From Punica granatum (lineage: Eukaryota > Streptophyta > Magnoliopsida > Myrtales > Lythraceae): 64,000 nucleotides of DNA. Both the position numbers and the translations under genes were made by a program. Within the stretch, counting starts at the first letter, position 1. Each line of letters begins with the position of its first letter. Below are positions 11,264 to 22,563 of the stretch, piece after piece. The DNA lies in contig NC_045127.1 in the NCBI RefSeq assembly GCF_007655135.1, positions 2,480,001 through 2,544,000 on the forward strand. The letters are read 5' to 3'. The notes under the pieces are model-generated. The model saw nothing but the letters and a program-made list of their open reading frames with translations, did not search any database and had not been told where the DNA came from.

Positions 11264-14240
11264 TTACAATTTCTTGAAAGCTGTCGGAATGTCGAAGTGA
11301 CCAACCTGAGTCAACATTGGATTTACATGTACCTGATAAGAAGTCAACACAGTTAAAGATTATATCATATTATAGTACTGTAATAACTCAGGTTATAACA
11401 TGAGTATCAACTTACCACGCCTGCCGAGAAGTTAATGTAGTAGGGGCCCCGAATTGGAGGAAGTGTGTTCAGAGGTTCCTTCATCAAGCAATAAAATCAA
11501 CCAGTAAGGACAATGCCGTCATCTAAAAGATACTTGACCATCAATTCCAACATCAAAGAACATTACCGCATCTTCTGCATCTGGCGGATCTCCAAGGGGA
11601 CCACCTTGCGGCTGTAGACTAGAACCTTCATTCTACAAAATCGAAAAAGGAGATATAAGATATACAAAAAACGATCCATATGAAAGAAAAGAACACCATA
11701 TTTCTATCTTAGTGATGATAAATTTCTAAAACATATTCATACAATCCTCTCTGAAATAGCATTCGAAGTAGTCACTGGGACATCCTTTACAGAAGAAGCA
11801 TCACAGCTACTGATTTCTTCTACTCTCGAATTCATGCTTGATGGTTCCTACATTTAACAATAGAATTAAAGGATTATCAGCCATCACGTATCACACGTTT
11901 AACTGCAAAACCAAGCGATGAATATATTCAACTCTTCGAACAGCACATAAATGAATCCAATCAATACAATCTAAGTACCTGCTGCCAGCTTCCTGGCTCT
12001 TGTTCTACCTCACCATGCAGCTACAGCACGAACACAGTATTCAGTCAAAACAATAAAGAGCATAACGGGGCATGGATCCACAAATCTATGAGTCCAAATA
12101 TCAAGTGCGGACATACCTTTCTCTTTTTATATTTTCTCTTCTTCTTAGACTGGCCCGGCATACTTCCTTGATTCTCTTCAGTATAAAAAGAACCTGGAAT
12201 AGCCGTAGAGCTGGGCTCAGAAACAGTCCTAACAGAATCGTTCACCCCCACACAGTGCCTCAATGCTTCCTGCAAGGACTGATATGCCACATCATAAGCT
12301 TCTTGGGAGAAAGAAGCTTCCTGACCCAACTTGATGGCTCGTCTACACAGATCGTTAAATCTTTGCAATCTGCTGGAATGACCACTAGATTTATCATGAA
12401 AGGTTTGCCTGCTCTTAGCATCCTTTGTCCAACGCTTCAGAATATATTGGGGCGGAATGCTTGAAATACCTAATGTATGAAGAACAATCATTGCGTGCCG
12501 ACAAAGAAAACCTCTATACTCAAATGATCGACACGAACAACAAATATCCAAGTGCTTCTCATTCCAATGTAAAATGAAACTTCGGTCTTCCCCAGACTCT
12601 CGAACTTGAAATCTTCCGTTTGCCTCATTTTCACCATCTCTTTGCAGATGACAAGACTCAACTCCCAAAACTTCATCTTGGAACTGCTTAAATATTGTGC
12701 TTGTATATGTTTTAGACATTTGCTTCTCAAAGGGTGATACAGACTTCAATGGAGGTTGCTTCCCCCTTGCTTCTGCATTGGCTTCAGCCTCCATTTCATA
12801 CCTTTCTTGCAAATATGTTCTGCACTTCTCCATGAACTCCTTGATTTTGGTTTCTCTACATATGTATTTATCAAAGGATGTAAGTATGCCTTTGGACCGC
12901 GCAGCTGTAGAAATTCCAGCTAAAAAGATGCCCTGCATATAAGCTGGGACCCACTTTGTACGATCTTCATACAATGAGCGAACCCAATCATCCTCACCCA
13001 ACTCAAATCTTGAAACTAATTTCTCCCATTGGTTTTCAAACTGTGCTACTGTAAAAGATTGATGAACGCATTTGTCAAATTCTTTTCTAAAATTTTCATG
13101 TTTATCAACGACCCCCAGATTTCCAGGAATCATCCTCAAAACATGCCACAAGCAAAAACAATGGCGGGATTCTGGGAAGACTTCTGCAACAGCTTCTTCC
13201 AGAGATTTGTCTTGGTCTGTAAGGATTACTCGGGGAGACGTGCCACCCACTGCTCTAAGCCATGTTTGCATGACCCAACTGTAAGTTGAGGCAGTCTGAT
13301 TCCCAATCAATGCACATCCTAGCAGTATGTACTGGAAATGATTGTTTACTCCGACAATGGGAACAAAAGGAAGGTGATATCTGTTACTAACATAAAACGT
13401 GTCGAAGAAGACCACATCACAGAAACTGCTATAATCATGACTACCTTTGGGGTCGACCCATAAAACGTTCCTCAAGCGTTTCCCATGGTCTAAATCTATT
13501 GCATAGAAGAAGTTTGGATTCTCATCCTGCATGCATACAAAATTCTCAAGCATCACTTGTACATCTTCCTCGCTCAGAGCTAACTGCAGACCCTTCTTTG
13601 GACGGGCCATAGCACCAAGCTTGTTTGCTCCCCTGATAGACTGATAAAAGTCATCCGGGCAGATTTCATGGTTATGCTCTTTCACAAAGCTATGAATTAC
13701 CCAAATCCCATCCTCTCTCCTCTTCATGTGCATGCCTGCCTTGCAATCAGTCTTGGGACAAGACCGTGGATTGAGTGCAGTATCACACTCACGCTTGATT
13801 CCAAACCTAGAACAAGCAATTTTCACATCGATGAATTTACCAGATTTCTTCGAGCGACGGCTTGCTTTTATGGTGATGCCGAATCCTACAGACCGAGCAT
13901 ACTGCCTGTAAAAAGAGTATGCAGCTTCCTTGGTCTCAAACTCCAAACCGCTCCGTGGTTCGCACACTGGTCCATCGTGATGAAAATTTACCCCAAGAAT
14001 ATCAGCTTCCACCCGATTCTCGGACGCCATCGTGAACTCTCCTGGTTGTTGCACAGGAGCTTCTGGACCATGTTCTCCCACCGGACAGGAGTTTCCATCT
14101 TCTTCAGCCATATGTACGCTGTCCGTAATTTCAAGATTATCCACATCTACGTTTGAACTAACACCAACATCTTCGTCTTCCTCCTCGAGCTTCTCTTCCC
14201 CGCCAAGGGGATTTACATCAACATAATGCCCGGTATGCAT
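11264..14240 (-). CDS. FRS2: FAR1-related sequence 2 (FRS2)-like transcription factor
   Basis: Six exons on minus: 12117-14240, 11979-12020, 11743-11847, 11567-11632, 11416-11478 and 11264-11332, all joined in phase 0 with GT-AG borders; 822 aa. Domains: FAR1-type zinc-finger DNA-binding region ~95-193 (C143, C161, C166, H189, H191); Mutator transposase-derived region ~220-470 (FFD with D280, TDQD at 341-344); SWIM zinc finger C568-x-C570 ... C580-x-H582. A basic KKKRKYKKRK stretch ends the large exon. The wording SVGFGITIKASRRSK and KIACSRFG matches Arabidopsis FRS2 rather than FAR1 or FHY3. The small C-terminal exons lack the clear repeat seen in FAR1 and FHY3. The start is the first in-frame ATG after an in-frame stop. 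Likely a nuclear DNA-binding regulator. It heads an array with FAR1 and FHY3 in the same orientation. The ESxNSFF motif of its relatives is altered here to SKGILTSF. Confidence 0.9.
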
Positions 14241-14297
14241 GCTATCTGCTCCTTCCAGATCATCAAGATTTGTATTTGAATCAGAGTTCAACCTCTC

Positions 14298-14339
14298 TTA
14301 CTGACGCGAAGGACTGTCGAGATCAGTCTCCATGAACAT
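14298..14339 (-). promoter_or_regulatory. Upstream ORF in the FRS2 5' UTR
   Basis: On the minus strand, ATG TTC ATG GAG opens a 13-codon frame ending in TAA, about 58 bp before the proposed FRS2 start. It does not overlap the main frame and could lower translation. It would matter only if transcription starts upstream, near 14400-14880. It also contains CA followed by gtaaga, a possible splice donor, so an alternative 5' exon cannot be excluded. Confidence 0.4.
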
Positions 14340-14340
14340 A

Positions 14341-15749
14341 GACCGATCCAGGCCGCAAGCTCATTCTAACCCGTAATCCTTAGGAGAGCGATAGCGATCT
14401 AATCAATGATGCCCAGATAACATCTTGCTCAAAGATTCATTCTTGAAACATAGACACAGGCAAACTCTGTACTGAAGCAGCCGAAACAGTCGGAGTGAAC
14501 TGAATCAGAGAGAGAAATTGAGACAAGTAAGAGCCAAATTCTACTCCAATTTCCGCCCCTTGACTGCAGTGAAGCAGCAATCAGATGATCTGATATTATC
14601 TTGTTCCTGCAACCGGGTGAGCCGATGAAGCGGAGGAAGAAGCGGAATGCTTCGATGAACAGTCCCCTGCTATTGCGATGCTGCTTCCATCAAACTTCGA
14701 GTGAGAGCTCGAATCATTCTTTGTTCTTCTGCATAGAGCAGCAAACAGCTCCGCAAGAGAAACCCACAGGTGCTCTCAGCTCCCAAAATGGAATCTTCTT
14801 CTTCCACCTGCTCCTGAATATTGCGAATTTGCAACCGAGCTCGAGGGAAGAACATTGTGGAGGACAAGTACAACTTTTTTCTTTTCCCTTTTTTTTTATT
14901 TAAAATTTTCTTTTTTCTTATATGGATATATTTAAATTTTCTTTTACCCTCGTACTTGTTAGTTAATCATTAGTTTTGCCACGAAAGTACACTACTAATC
15001 CGTAATGCTAAAACACATTTTCAATTGCTATAGAACGTAAACGGGATGGTCCGTGTTAACTGTCCAAACCGAAATATCGTACCAACTTACGGGGATTCAG
15101 CATCCACCAGGCTGAAACAAGAACAAACTAGTTGCAAAAATTGTACAAAGCGAACAGCATCGGTGCTTTTGATAGCTCCATAGTAATAATGTGATCCATA
15201 AAATGCTTAAGAGGCCCAACAACACAATCAAAATGCTCCAAATTTCCGGACCATACATGAGATCCAGATCCAATGTAACCACTACCTGCACCACTTTATA
15301 CAAAATCTCTTACAAGGGAATACACGCCTTTGGTTATATATAACCCGATATCACGTAGCCTTCCTCATTCAAAGCTTGTACGGAAAGGTCAGCTTTGCCC
15401 GGGATCAATCGTCCTGTTTACTACGTCTACCAACTAAGATGGCGATGAACGAATCGAATCAGCCCCTCATGCCGCGTGCAGTCTTCACCATGTTGTTTAA
15501 GACCCTCAACAAGTTCCTTGCGTCCTGTCATTCTGCTCCTCAATGGTTCGTTACGCTCAAAATTGGAACTATTACTTGAGGGATCATCATCTGCAGCACT
15601 GTCTTGAGGTCAAATATAGTGAGGTGGGAAGAATTCCAGTTACTTTAGGGTTGTTAAATCGATCAGAGATTCTGCGCCAAAAGCAAAACTCTGAATGTCC
15701 GACTACCAGAGTCCATAAGTTAAAAAGTCTGTTCGAAATCCACTCCACA
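14341..15749. other. FRS2 upstream region and FAR1 3' flank
   Basis: The half near 14341-14880 is FRS2 leader and promoter sequence. The half near 15100-15749 follows the FAR1 stop codon and probably includes its 3' UTR. A minus-strand frame at 15097-15303 looks hydrophobic but matches nothing known. T-rich and A-rich runs lie at 14877-14945. No other gene is seen. Confidence 0.5.
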
Positions 15750-18734
15750 TCAACCATGCCTCGTTTGATCCTGCAAAATCGATACAAGAAATCATACAGG
15801 TAAAGCGCCCATATTTGAAAAATCATAAAACAGAGGAATATATCAGGTTATATGTACAGTACGTAGCTTACCTGCAAGCTGTGACTGAAGCTTCCCGGGG
15901 TTCGGAAATCGATCTGACCCTATAACAATGAAATGGACCGGAATCAGAAGTCATGTTTTACATTCGACAATCCATATAATCTCAACTCTACAAATATCTT
16001 ACCAGCCCGTGAATGCCCTGCTGGGTCCCGAAAAATCCATCATGCCCAGGTGCAATAGAATTCAATTGGCCCTGTAGATTTATCGACCAAATGAGACGAT
16101 TCATTCTATAGTGACTAATATGAGGCTTTTCAGTTCCCTTGACAATATGACTTACCAGCCCCTGCAAGCTCGGCTGACTAACATAATAGGCATCTTGTGG
16201 TGGCTCCATTAAGTTCAATTGTACCTGCAAGGCCCCCAGAAGAAAAAGGAAAGAAATCTATCATTACATTACATGGTTCAAGAACTAGAGTGCAACTACA
16301 GCAAACGTAGGAAGAACATCTTCTACTCTTACCAGTCCTTGCACATTTTGTTGGGCACCGTAATATCCACTGAAAGTGATTCCTTCTGTGCTTAAGTTGT
16401 CCTATAAGTAGGAGAAGAATGATACCAAATTAAACTAACAGTTACACACGTAAACTACTTTTGCAGGATATTGGTAGAGATGATTCACATACCATTTGAT
16501 GCAAGCCATCCTGTCCCTCAACCATAAGAACATCGGACTCCTCCTGCACCTGAAAAACCCATAGGCATTTACTTAAGAAAAATAAGAGACCAAGCATGTT
16601 TCAGCTATCATGTAGAACTAACCTTCCTTTTTCTGTTGGTAGTTCTCTTTTTACTCGTTCTACTTGCCAAATTTCCCTGGTTCTCCAATTCAATCTCACG
16701 AAGGCCAATAATGCCATTACTAGATTCTGCGCCGGCACTGCTAGAATTATTCACATTTACACAGTTCTTCAGAGCCTCAACAAGGGCACGAAAAGCGATT
16801 CGATAAGTCTCTTCAGATAAAGAACCCTCCTCGCTCAGTTGAATAGCACGCCTGCACAGATCATTGTACCTCTGGACCCCAGTCTTTATCCTTTTTGTCT
16901 CTTCGCCCTCTGCAGGTTGGCCAGTCTTCGCGTCTTTCGTCCACCTTTTTAAAATGTAGTGAGGCGGGATGCTTGACAAACCACAAATTTGGAGAACAAT
17001 CATTGCATGTCGACAAAGGAAGCCTTTGAACTCGAACAAATGACAGGAGCAAGAGACCTGTGAGATCACTTCATTCCAGGTGACCATGAAGTTCTCATCC
17101 TTCTCACAGTCGTCAACCCTAAATGTTATGATTGGCCCATCTTGCCTTTCCCGTTTAGGGTGACAACCCACAACACCCAAAACTTCTACTTGGAATTTCT
17201 TGAAAATCGCATGAGTGTAAACAGTCGACATTTGTTTCTCCCATGGGGAGGGTGATTTCAAGGCAGGTTGCTTGTGCAAAGTATCGAAATCTGCTACAGC
17301 TTCCTCCTCATATCGGTTCTGAAGAATCAACCCAAACTGTTTCACGAACTCCTTTACTGTAATTTTCTTGTGAACATACTTGTCAAAGAAAGAATTGATG
17401 CTATCAGAACGCTGAGGCATGGACATTCCTGCTAGAAAAGTATCTCCGAGAAAGGTGGGTACCCATTTTTTCCTGTCTTCATATAACATCTGAATCCAAC
17501 CATTATTGTGAAGTTCAAACACTGTGACCATTCTCCACCACCTCATATCAAACTTTTCATCTGTCCATGACTTAAAAATGCACTTGTTGAATTTGGGCAA
17601 GAAATTCTCGTGGCTTTTGATTACCTCAGCGAGATTCTCAGGGACCTTTTCCAATATATCCCAAAGAGGGTAACAATGATGAGCACTGGGAAGGGCTTCT
17701 TCCACAGCTGCCTTGAGAGCTCTTTCTTGATCGGTGAGTATAACTTTGGGCGATTTTCCACCCATTGCCATAAGCCATGTCTTCAATAACCAAACAAAAG
17801 TTGCTCTACTCTCATCTGCCACCAATGCACACCCCAGCAACATAGACTGAGAGTGATGGTTAACCCCAACAAATAGCACAAGAGGCAACTTCTCGTTGCC
17901 CTTGATATAAGAAGTATCAAGAGATACCACATCACTGAAGCTCATATAATCACTCCGGCTCTTACCGTCGACCCAGAACAAGTTCCTGAGTCGCTGCTCT
18001 TCATTCAAGTCTATTGCATAGAAAAAGCTCGGATTCTCCTTCTTGATACGTTTAAAGTATTCAAGAATCACCTGTGCATCTCCCTCATCCAAATTCAAGT
18101 GCCTACCTTTCTCGAACTGATAATTTAGGCCATCTTGAACCATCCCAACATGTTGGTATCCGCCCGATTGTCTAGACATCTCCACATACATCTTTCTCGT
18201 CCGTTCACTGACTGCATGCAGAATATCAATGTTATTCTTCTCAGCTAATTTCACATTCCGATGGATTCGGAAATGGTATGCTAGGGCAGGCAAGAGTTCA
18301 TGATTATGGTCCTTAATGAATTCGTGTATAATCCACTTTCCATCCTGCCTCCTTTTCACATGCATGCTCGCTTTACAATCAGTCTTCTTCACACTGGGAC
18401 GCCTACTGCTCCCACTTTCTGATTCAGGGGTGACCCCATAACGAGAACAAGCAAACTTGGCATCAATGAATTCCTTTGATTTCTTCGAGCGCCGACTGTT
18501 CTTTATCGACGTGGTGAATCCCATAGACTTGGCATATTCCTGATAGAACGAGTAAGCCGCCTCATGAGACTCGAATTCGATTCCATTCCGGGGCTCGATC
18601 TCGACACCCTCTTCGAACACCACACTGGGAGTTTTGGGAGAACTAGCGGGCCCACCTCGGTTATGAGCTTCATTTGCGGGATCGATAAGACTGTCACTCG
18701 GTCCAATTTGCAGGGTATCTCCACCTTCCATCAT
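15750..18734 (-). CDS. FAR1: FAR1-like transcription factor (FAR-RED IMPAIRED RESPONSE 1)
   Basis: Seven exons on minus: 16623-18734, 16493-16549, 16333-16401, 16156-16224, 16003-16071, 15872-15919 and 15750-15770, all phase 0; 814 aa. FAR1 zinc-finger region ~48-147 (C96, C120, H143, H145); transposase-derived region ~220-470 (SLDTSY with D273; TDQE at 334-337 where relatives have TDQD); SWIM finger C562, C564, C574, H576. Long stretches match Arabidopsis FAR1, such as GVTPESES and LAYHFRI. Small exons encode [36 protein letters not shown] and GQIDFR. The last exon gives only DQTRHG, shorter than the known FAR1 tail. An earlier GTG frame is ignored because an in-frame TGA precedes it. FAR1 works with FHY3 to activate FHY1/FHL for phytochrome A nuclear import. 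The leader near 18840-19110 includes a CT-rich tract at 19078-19094. Confidence 0.93.
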
Positions 18735-18749
18735 AGCATCAGTCACAAC

Positions 18750-20004
18750 GATTCATTGCCCATCAGATGGTAAACTGACAACATGAAGCTTCACTGCAGC
18801 ATGACTTCACAATGTTCTGCTTCATGCAAAAACATCAAATTATTCTGAGCTCAGAACTACAAATAGCGCTGAATATCTTCGAAAAGCCCCAATTTTGATG
18901 CCCAAAATTCATCGGGCGGAAGGAAAAGGAAATCAAACCTCGCCATGAAAAGTAGAAAAGTTGAGTAGACGGGCTGTCCCGCCTGAGCTTCCGGAGAGTG
19001 AGGTGCGACGAGCCCGAGGGAGAACGGACGAGAAGGGAAGGGACACGGCGAGCTTCAGAGACCGAATGGAGCGCACAGAGAGAGAGAGAGAGACCCCGTG
19101 GAAATGGCAGGAAGGTTAATATGGTCATTTCACTTTAGTCATTCAATTTCTGACGGTGGAATCAACGATCGATGGAGTACCATTTTTAATTTACGGTTTA
19201 GGGGTGACAACTGACAGCTCACAAAGTTGGGGGGCTTATGCGAATTTTTAAGAATTTTCGTTTAATTATTTTGGGTTAATTCTTCGTCTAATATAATCCT
19301 CACATACAAGTCATCAATTCAAAATCAAGAGGTCTTAATTTTGACTCTCATTACTGAAAATTACATACCATTTATTTCGTTTTATTTTATATTCTTATAT
19401 TAGTCCATCAACATTCCTTATAAAAAAAAAATTCTCAAACATACAACATTTTCTTTTGAGGTGCTCCATAAGTATTGATATTTTATTTTCCTCTCAGTGG
19501 GCACCATTTAGTATATGAAAACCTAATTAATCTCAACTAATTCAAATTCAAACCAAATTAACATTCTCCCTATCCAAATTCAAACCAAATCCCATTCTCC
19601 CAATCGCGGATTACTCTTTTGTTCCTTACCCATAATCAAGATATTGTGTGTATTCAACACTGATCCCCTGCAGCATTATTCTCTGCATGGGAGTCGGTTA
19701 ATTTCAATTTAGCCCATGTTGTTCGTGGAAAGTGCCCCTGGAATCAAAACTGATAACGTTGGGTTCAGCCAAGACACCCAATCCCAACATTAAAAAAGCC
19801 AAGGCTATGTCTCATTCAACAGAGAGAGATTCTTCGATAACATAGTCGAGACCATTACATCCACTAATATGCCATTGGCCAATGCTTAACACTGGGAAAT
19901 ATCGTAACCATAGTAGAGCAACTTATACAACTACTGATTCAGCAGCACAGTTTCAACTCATCAACCATGGGACACAACATAAAAGCTAAGGGTGACATCC
20001 GTTT
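18750..20004. other. FAR1 5' leader and promoter, then NOP10 3' flank
   Basis: 18750-19110 is likely FAR1 leader on minus. 19130-19700 is AT-rich promoter or spacer. 19700-20004 follows the NOP10 stop. I saw no CACGCGC motif in the FAR1 upstream part, unlike the FHY3 promoter. No further gene is seen. Confidence 0.5.
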
Positions 20005-20862
20005 TTAGTACTTCAGAGGTGACTGTTGAGTTGGAAGCAACCCAAATCGTTTCTTCAGAAGAACTCTCTGCCTCGAGTATTTGTCATCTGGGGAGAAGCG
20101 TGCTGCAGTATAAAAACTACTGATTATCAACAAGTCGCGGCAGCCTATGTCCAGCATGGTGATAATAGACAATAGTCACCAGAGAGTGAGAAATAAATAA
20201 AAGCAGATTCGGAATCTATCAACCAGAAGAAATATGTGAAGAGGAACTGGATTCTCAAAGTACCAGCCAGCGACAAAACCATATAGATTCTAAGCAAACA
20301 TGAGAAACAATAGAAGCATCGTCCGATGCAAGTACCTGGGTGTGCAGATTGCGTTGCAAGCCCGTTCGGCGATTCTTTCTGCCAACCCAGAAAAACAACC
20401 AAAGAATCATTGAGAAGTTCTACAGATACAGGAACAAAGAACCCAAAAATTGATATTTGCAAGTTTACAGGATTCTTCAGGAAAAAAATTGCAATTCATT
20501 CGCCCATTTGAAAAAACCAAACGAGTCTCTACTGTCCTATCCTACCATAATCTCCCGGACGATTCAAATGCAAGTTGAACCATTGATGCGAGTACAACAT
20601 ATCAAGCAAAACCATATGAAGACCAGTTGAGCTGACAGACTTCGAATCTATATGTGACAACAGAAGCCCTCAAGATTTCCTTTTACTTTTTTTGTGTTCT
20701 TTTTTCTCATTTGGCAGTGTCAAGCAAGATTGAAATCGATATATCTTCCCACTTTCAGGCGAATTTCATGCACAACAACACTACGCAAAGGTACTGAGGA
20801 GCTATTACCTTAGTGGTGTAGACTTTATCACCGTTCTCGTTTATGTAGAACTGAAGATACAT
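20005..20862 (-). CDS. NOP10: H/ACA ribonucleoprotein subunit NOP10
   Basis: Three exons on minus: 20809-20862, 20336-20378 and 20102-20005, with GT-AG borders in phases 0 and 1; 64 aa, the usual length. It begins [18 protein letters not shown] and continues with [24 protein letters not shown] in two exons, diagnostic of Nop10. Nop10 binds dyskerin (CBF5) in box H/ACA particles that guide pseudouridylation of rRNA and snRNA in the nucleolus. The upstream region has the AAACCCTAA telo-box and several TGGGCC/T site II motifs common in plant ribosome-biogenesis promoters. A 5'UTR intron is likely (donor near 21170, acceptor shortly before 20862). It sits between FAR1 and FHY3 in the same orientation but has no known link to them. 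Confidence 0.95.
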
Positions 20863-21275
20863 GGCTGCAGCTCAATACAAAACCTGCTGAAAAACGAACA
20901 GTAAGCAGTACGATTCAACAAATTGGCAAATCATCATAATAATCAAATGATTCAAAACACAGCGAGACAGTAAACAAGCCAGATAATTCCATATCCATCT
21001 ATGCACTCTATAACAATTAATACACAGTAGCGGTTTCACCCATATTTCGAACTTGAAAGATTGAAAATTTCTTTCTGCATGGCATCACAATCAGGGAAGA
21101 AACATCAAATCAATGGACCCATCCAATGATTAACAGGGCCGGATACCGCAAAATCAAAACCGTCACCTGTTTCGCTTCAGCGGGGCAATAAAAGTGGAAG
21201 CGGGAGAACCTGCCGTGGAAGATGCAGATAATCAAAGGGCCGGCGCGAAGAGCGACTGCGGAGGGAAAGGTTTTA

Positions 21276-21284
21276 TTAGGGTTT
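21276..21284 (-). promoter_or_regulatory. Telo-box (AAACCCTAA) of NOP10
   Basis: On minus it reads AAACCCTAA, about 410 bp before the NOP10 ATG and just upstream of the likely 5'UTR intron. Telo-boxes lie near the start of many plant genes for translation and ribosome assembly. Confidence 0.6.
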
Positions 21285-21345
21285 AACGCTTTGCAACGAA
21301 CGAAGAAGATGACAAGAATTTGAGGGCTTGAGAGGCATACGAAAA

Positions 21346-21425
21346 TGGGCCATGGGCCTTCGAATGTTAGAAGGATGATGAGGAGAAAGAACTGAGCCAG
21401 GCCCATGAATTAATTGATATGGGCT
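21346..21425. promoter_or_regulatory. Cluster of site II (TGGGCC/T) elements upstream of NOP10
   Basis: TGGGCC occurs at 21346-21351 and 21353-21358 on plus, again on minus at 21400-21405, and TGGGCT at 21420-21425. Site II elements are bound by TCP factors and pair with telo-boxes in growth-linked plant promoters. The spacing from the telo-box is 60-140 bp. Confidence 0.6.
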
Positions 21426-21429
21426 TTCT

Positions 21430-22563
21430 CTTAATTTCTTTATTGTTTTTCCCATAAAAAAAATTAAAAGTTTAAGCTCTTAAAAAGAACATTATAATTG
21501 TGAATTGCAATTAGTCCCAAAGACTCAAAATTCCCTCCCACGGTCTATGACAGCATTTGGATCCTTCATTAACGGTAATAAATAAATAAATTACAATTCA
21601 ATAAACAAGTTATTTCAATAAATCTCAATTATACTTATATATTTAGAGAAATGGAACGATTACAGAACAAAACAAAACTCATGGTATGGTATGATTAGAT
21701 GATAATCTGATGATCATTAGACACGACAACAATTAAGATTGATTAAGAAATTTTTTCTTCACAGAAGGGAAATGGTCCACACAAATTGCTCGATGAATGC
21801 AAGGGCTTCGAGCCTTCGAATGATCACTGGTCACTCCATGATTGGAGAAATTCGACTCGACTTTCACTCTCCGCATTCGTGAATCATTTGAATCATTTGA
21901 TCAGATATGGGTATTGCGAGTGGGAGAGGACCCATAGATTATAACCTACTATGTGTTGATAAGTAATGCCCATAGATTATACAAACCTAGGCATCTGTTA
22001 ACTCATGGGATTTACTTCTCAGATTCCAGGAAATAACCTTTTGCCAGAAACAGGTTTGCCATTCGCGCTTTTCCGTCGTGAAGGCCAGTTTCTTATAGCC
22101 GACCCATCTTTGCAAACTTCGATGGGGCTGCACATCGCCTAGCATGATATGGCTGCATGAACTGAACTCGAATATAAACTTCACCCATGGACATAGAGTT
22201 TCTAATCTCAATTCATTCTAGTTTACAACGGCTGCAACTATTAGGTAACACTAATACAAACAGCCTCAGCCTGTACAGCATAATCTACTTCCAATCTTTC
22301 TTCTATGTTCTCTTACCAGGAACGACTCAGCTGCATGAGTGAATAACAGCTGTTGCTGGACTGGGAATCAGCAGCCTACCAGTGAAATCCGCCGATAAAT
22401 TCCTGTGTGATCCCCCAACCTCAAGGCAACATGGCTCCAAGATACGTACTTCTCATCTACAGGTGCAGTTCAATGCATACTTTTACTCAAGTCCAAAGTC
22501 TCCTGAAGAAAAATAACAGAAGGAAACTGCACGAGCAAGCTACCTTTATTGCTGAACGGGTAA
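21430..22563. other. NOP10 upstream spacer and FHY3 3' flank
   Basis: 21430-21800 is AT-rich spacer. 22200-22563 follows the FHY3 stop and is probably its 3' UTR. Minus frames here have no domain. Confidence 0.45.

Noticed and set aside
10786..11277. 163-aa plus-strand frame
   Set aside because: No domain, AT-rich start, and it overlaps the well-supported last exon of FRS2 on the other strand.
14241..14291. Earlier start for FRS2 at 14291
   Set aside because: That codon is TTG, preceded by an in-frame TAA; the first ATG is at 14240.
15097..15303. Hydrophobic 68-aa minus frame downstream of FAR1
   Set aside because: Probably 3' UTR; no family recognised and no splice link.
18735..18746. Earlier start for FAR1 at 18746
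   Set aside because: The codon there is GTG and an in-frame TGA lies just upstream; the first ATG is at 18734.
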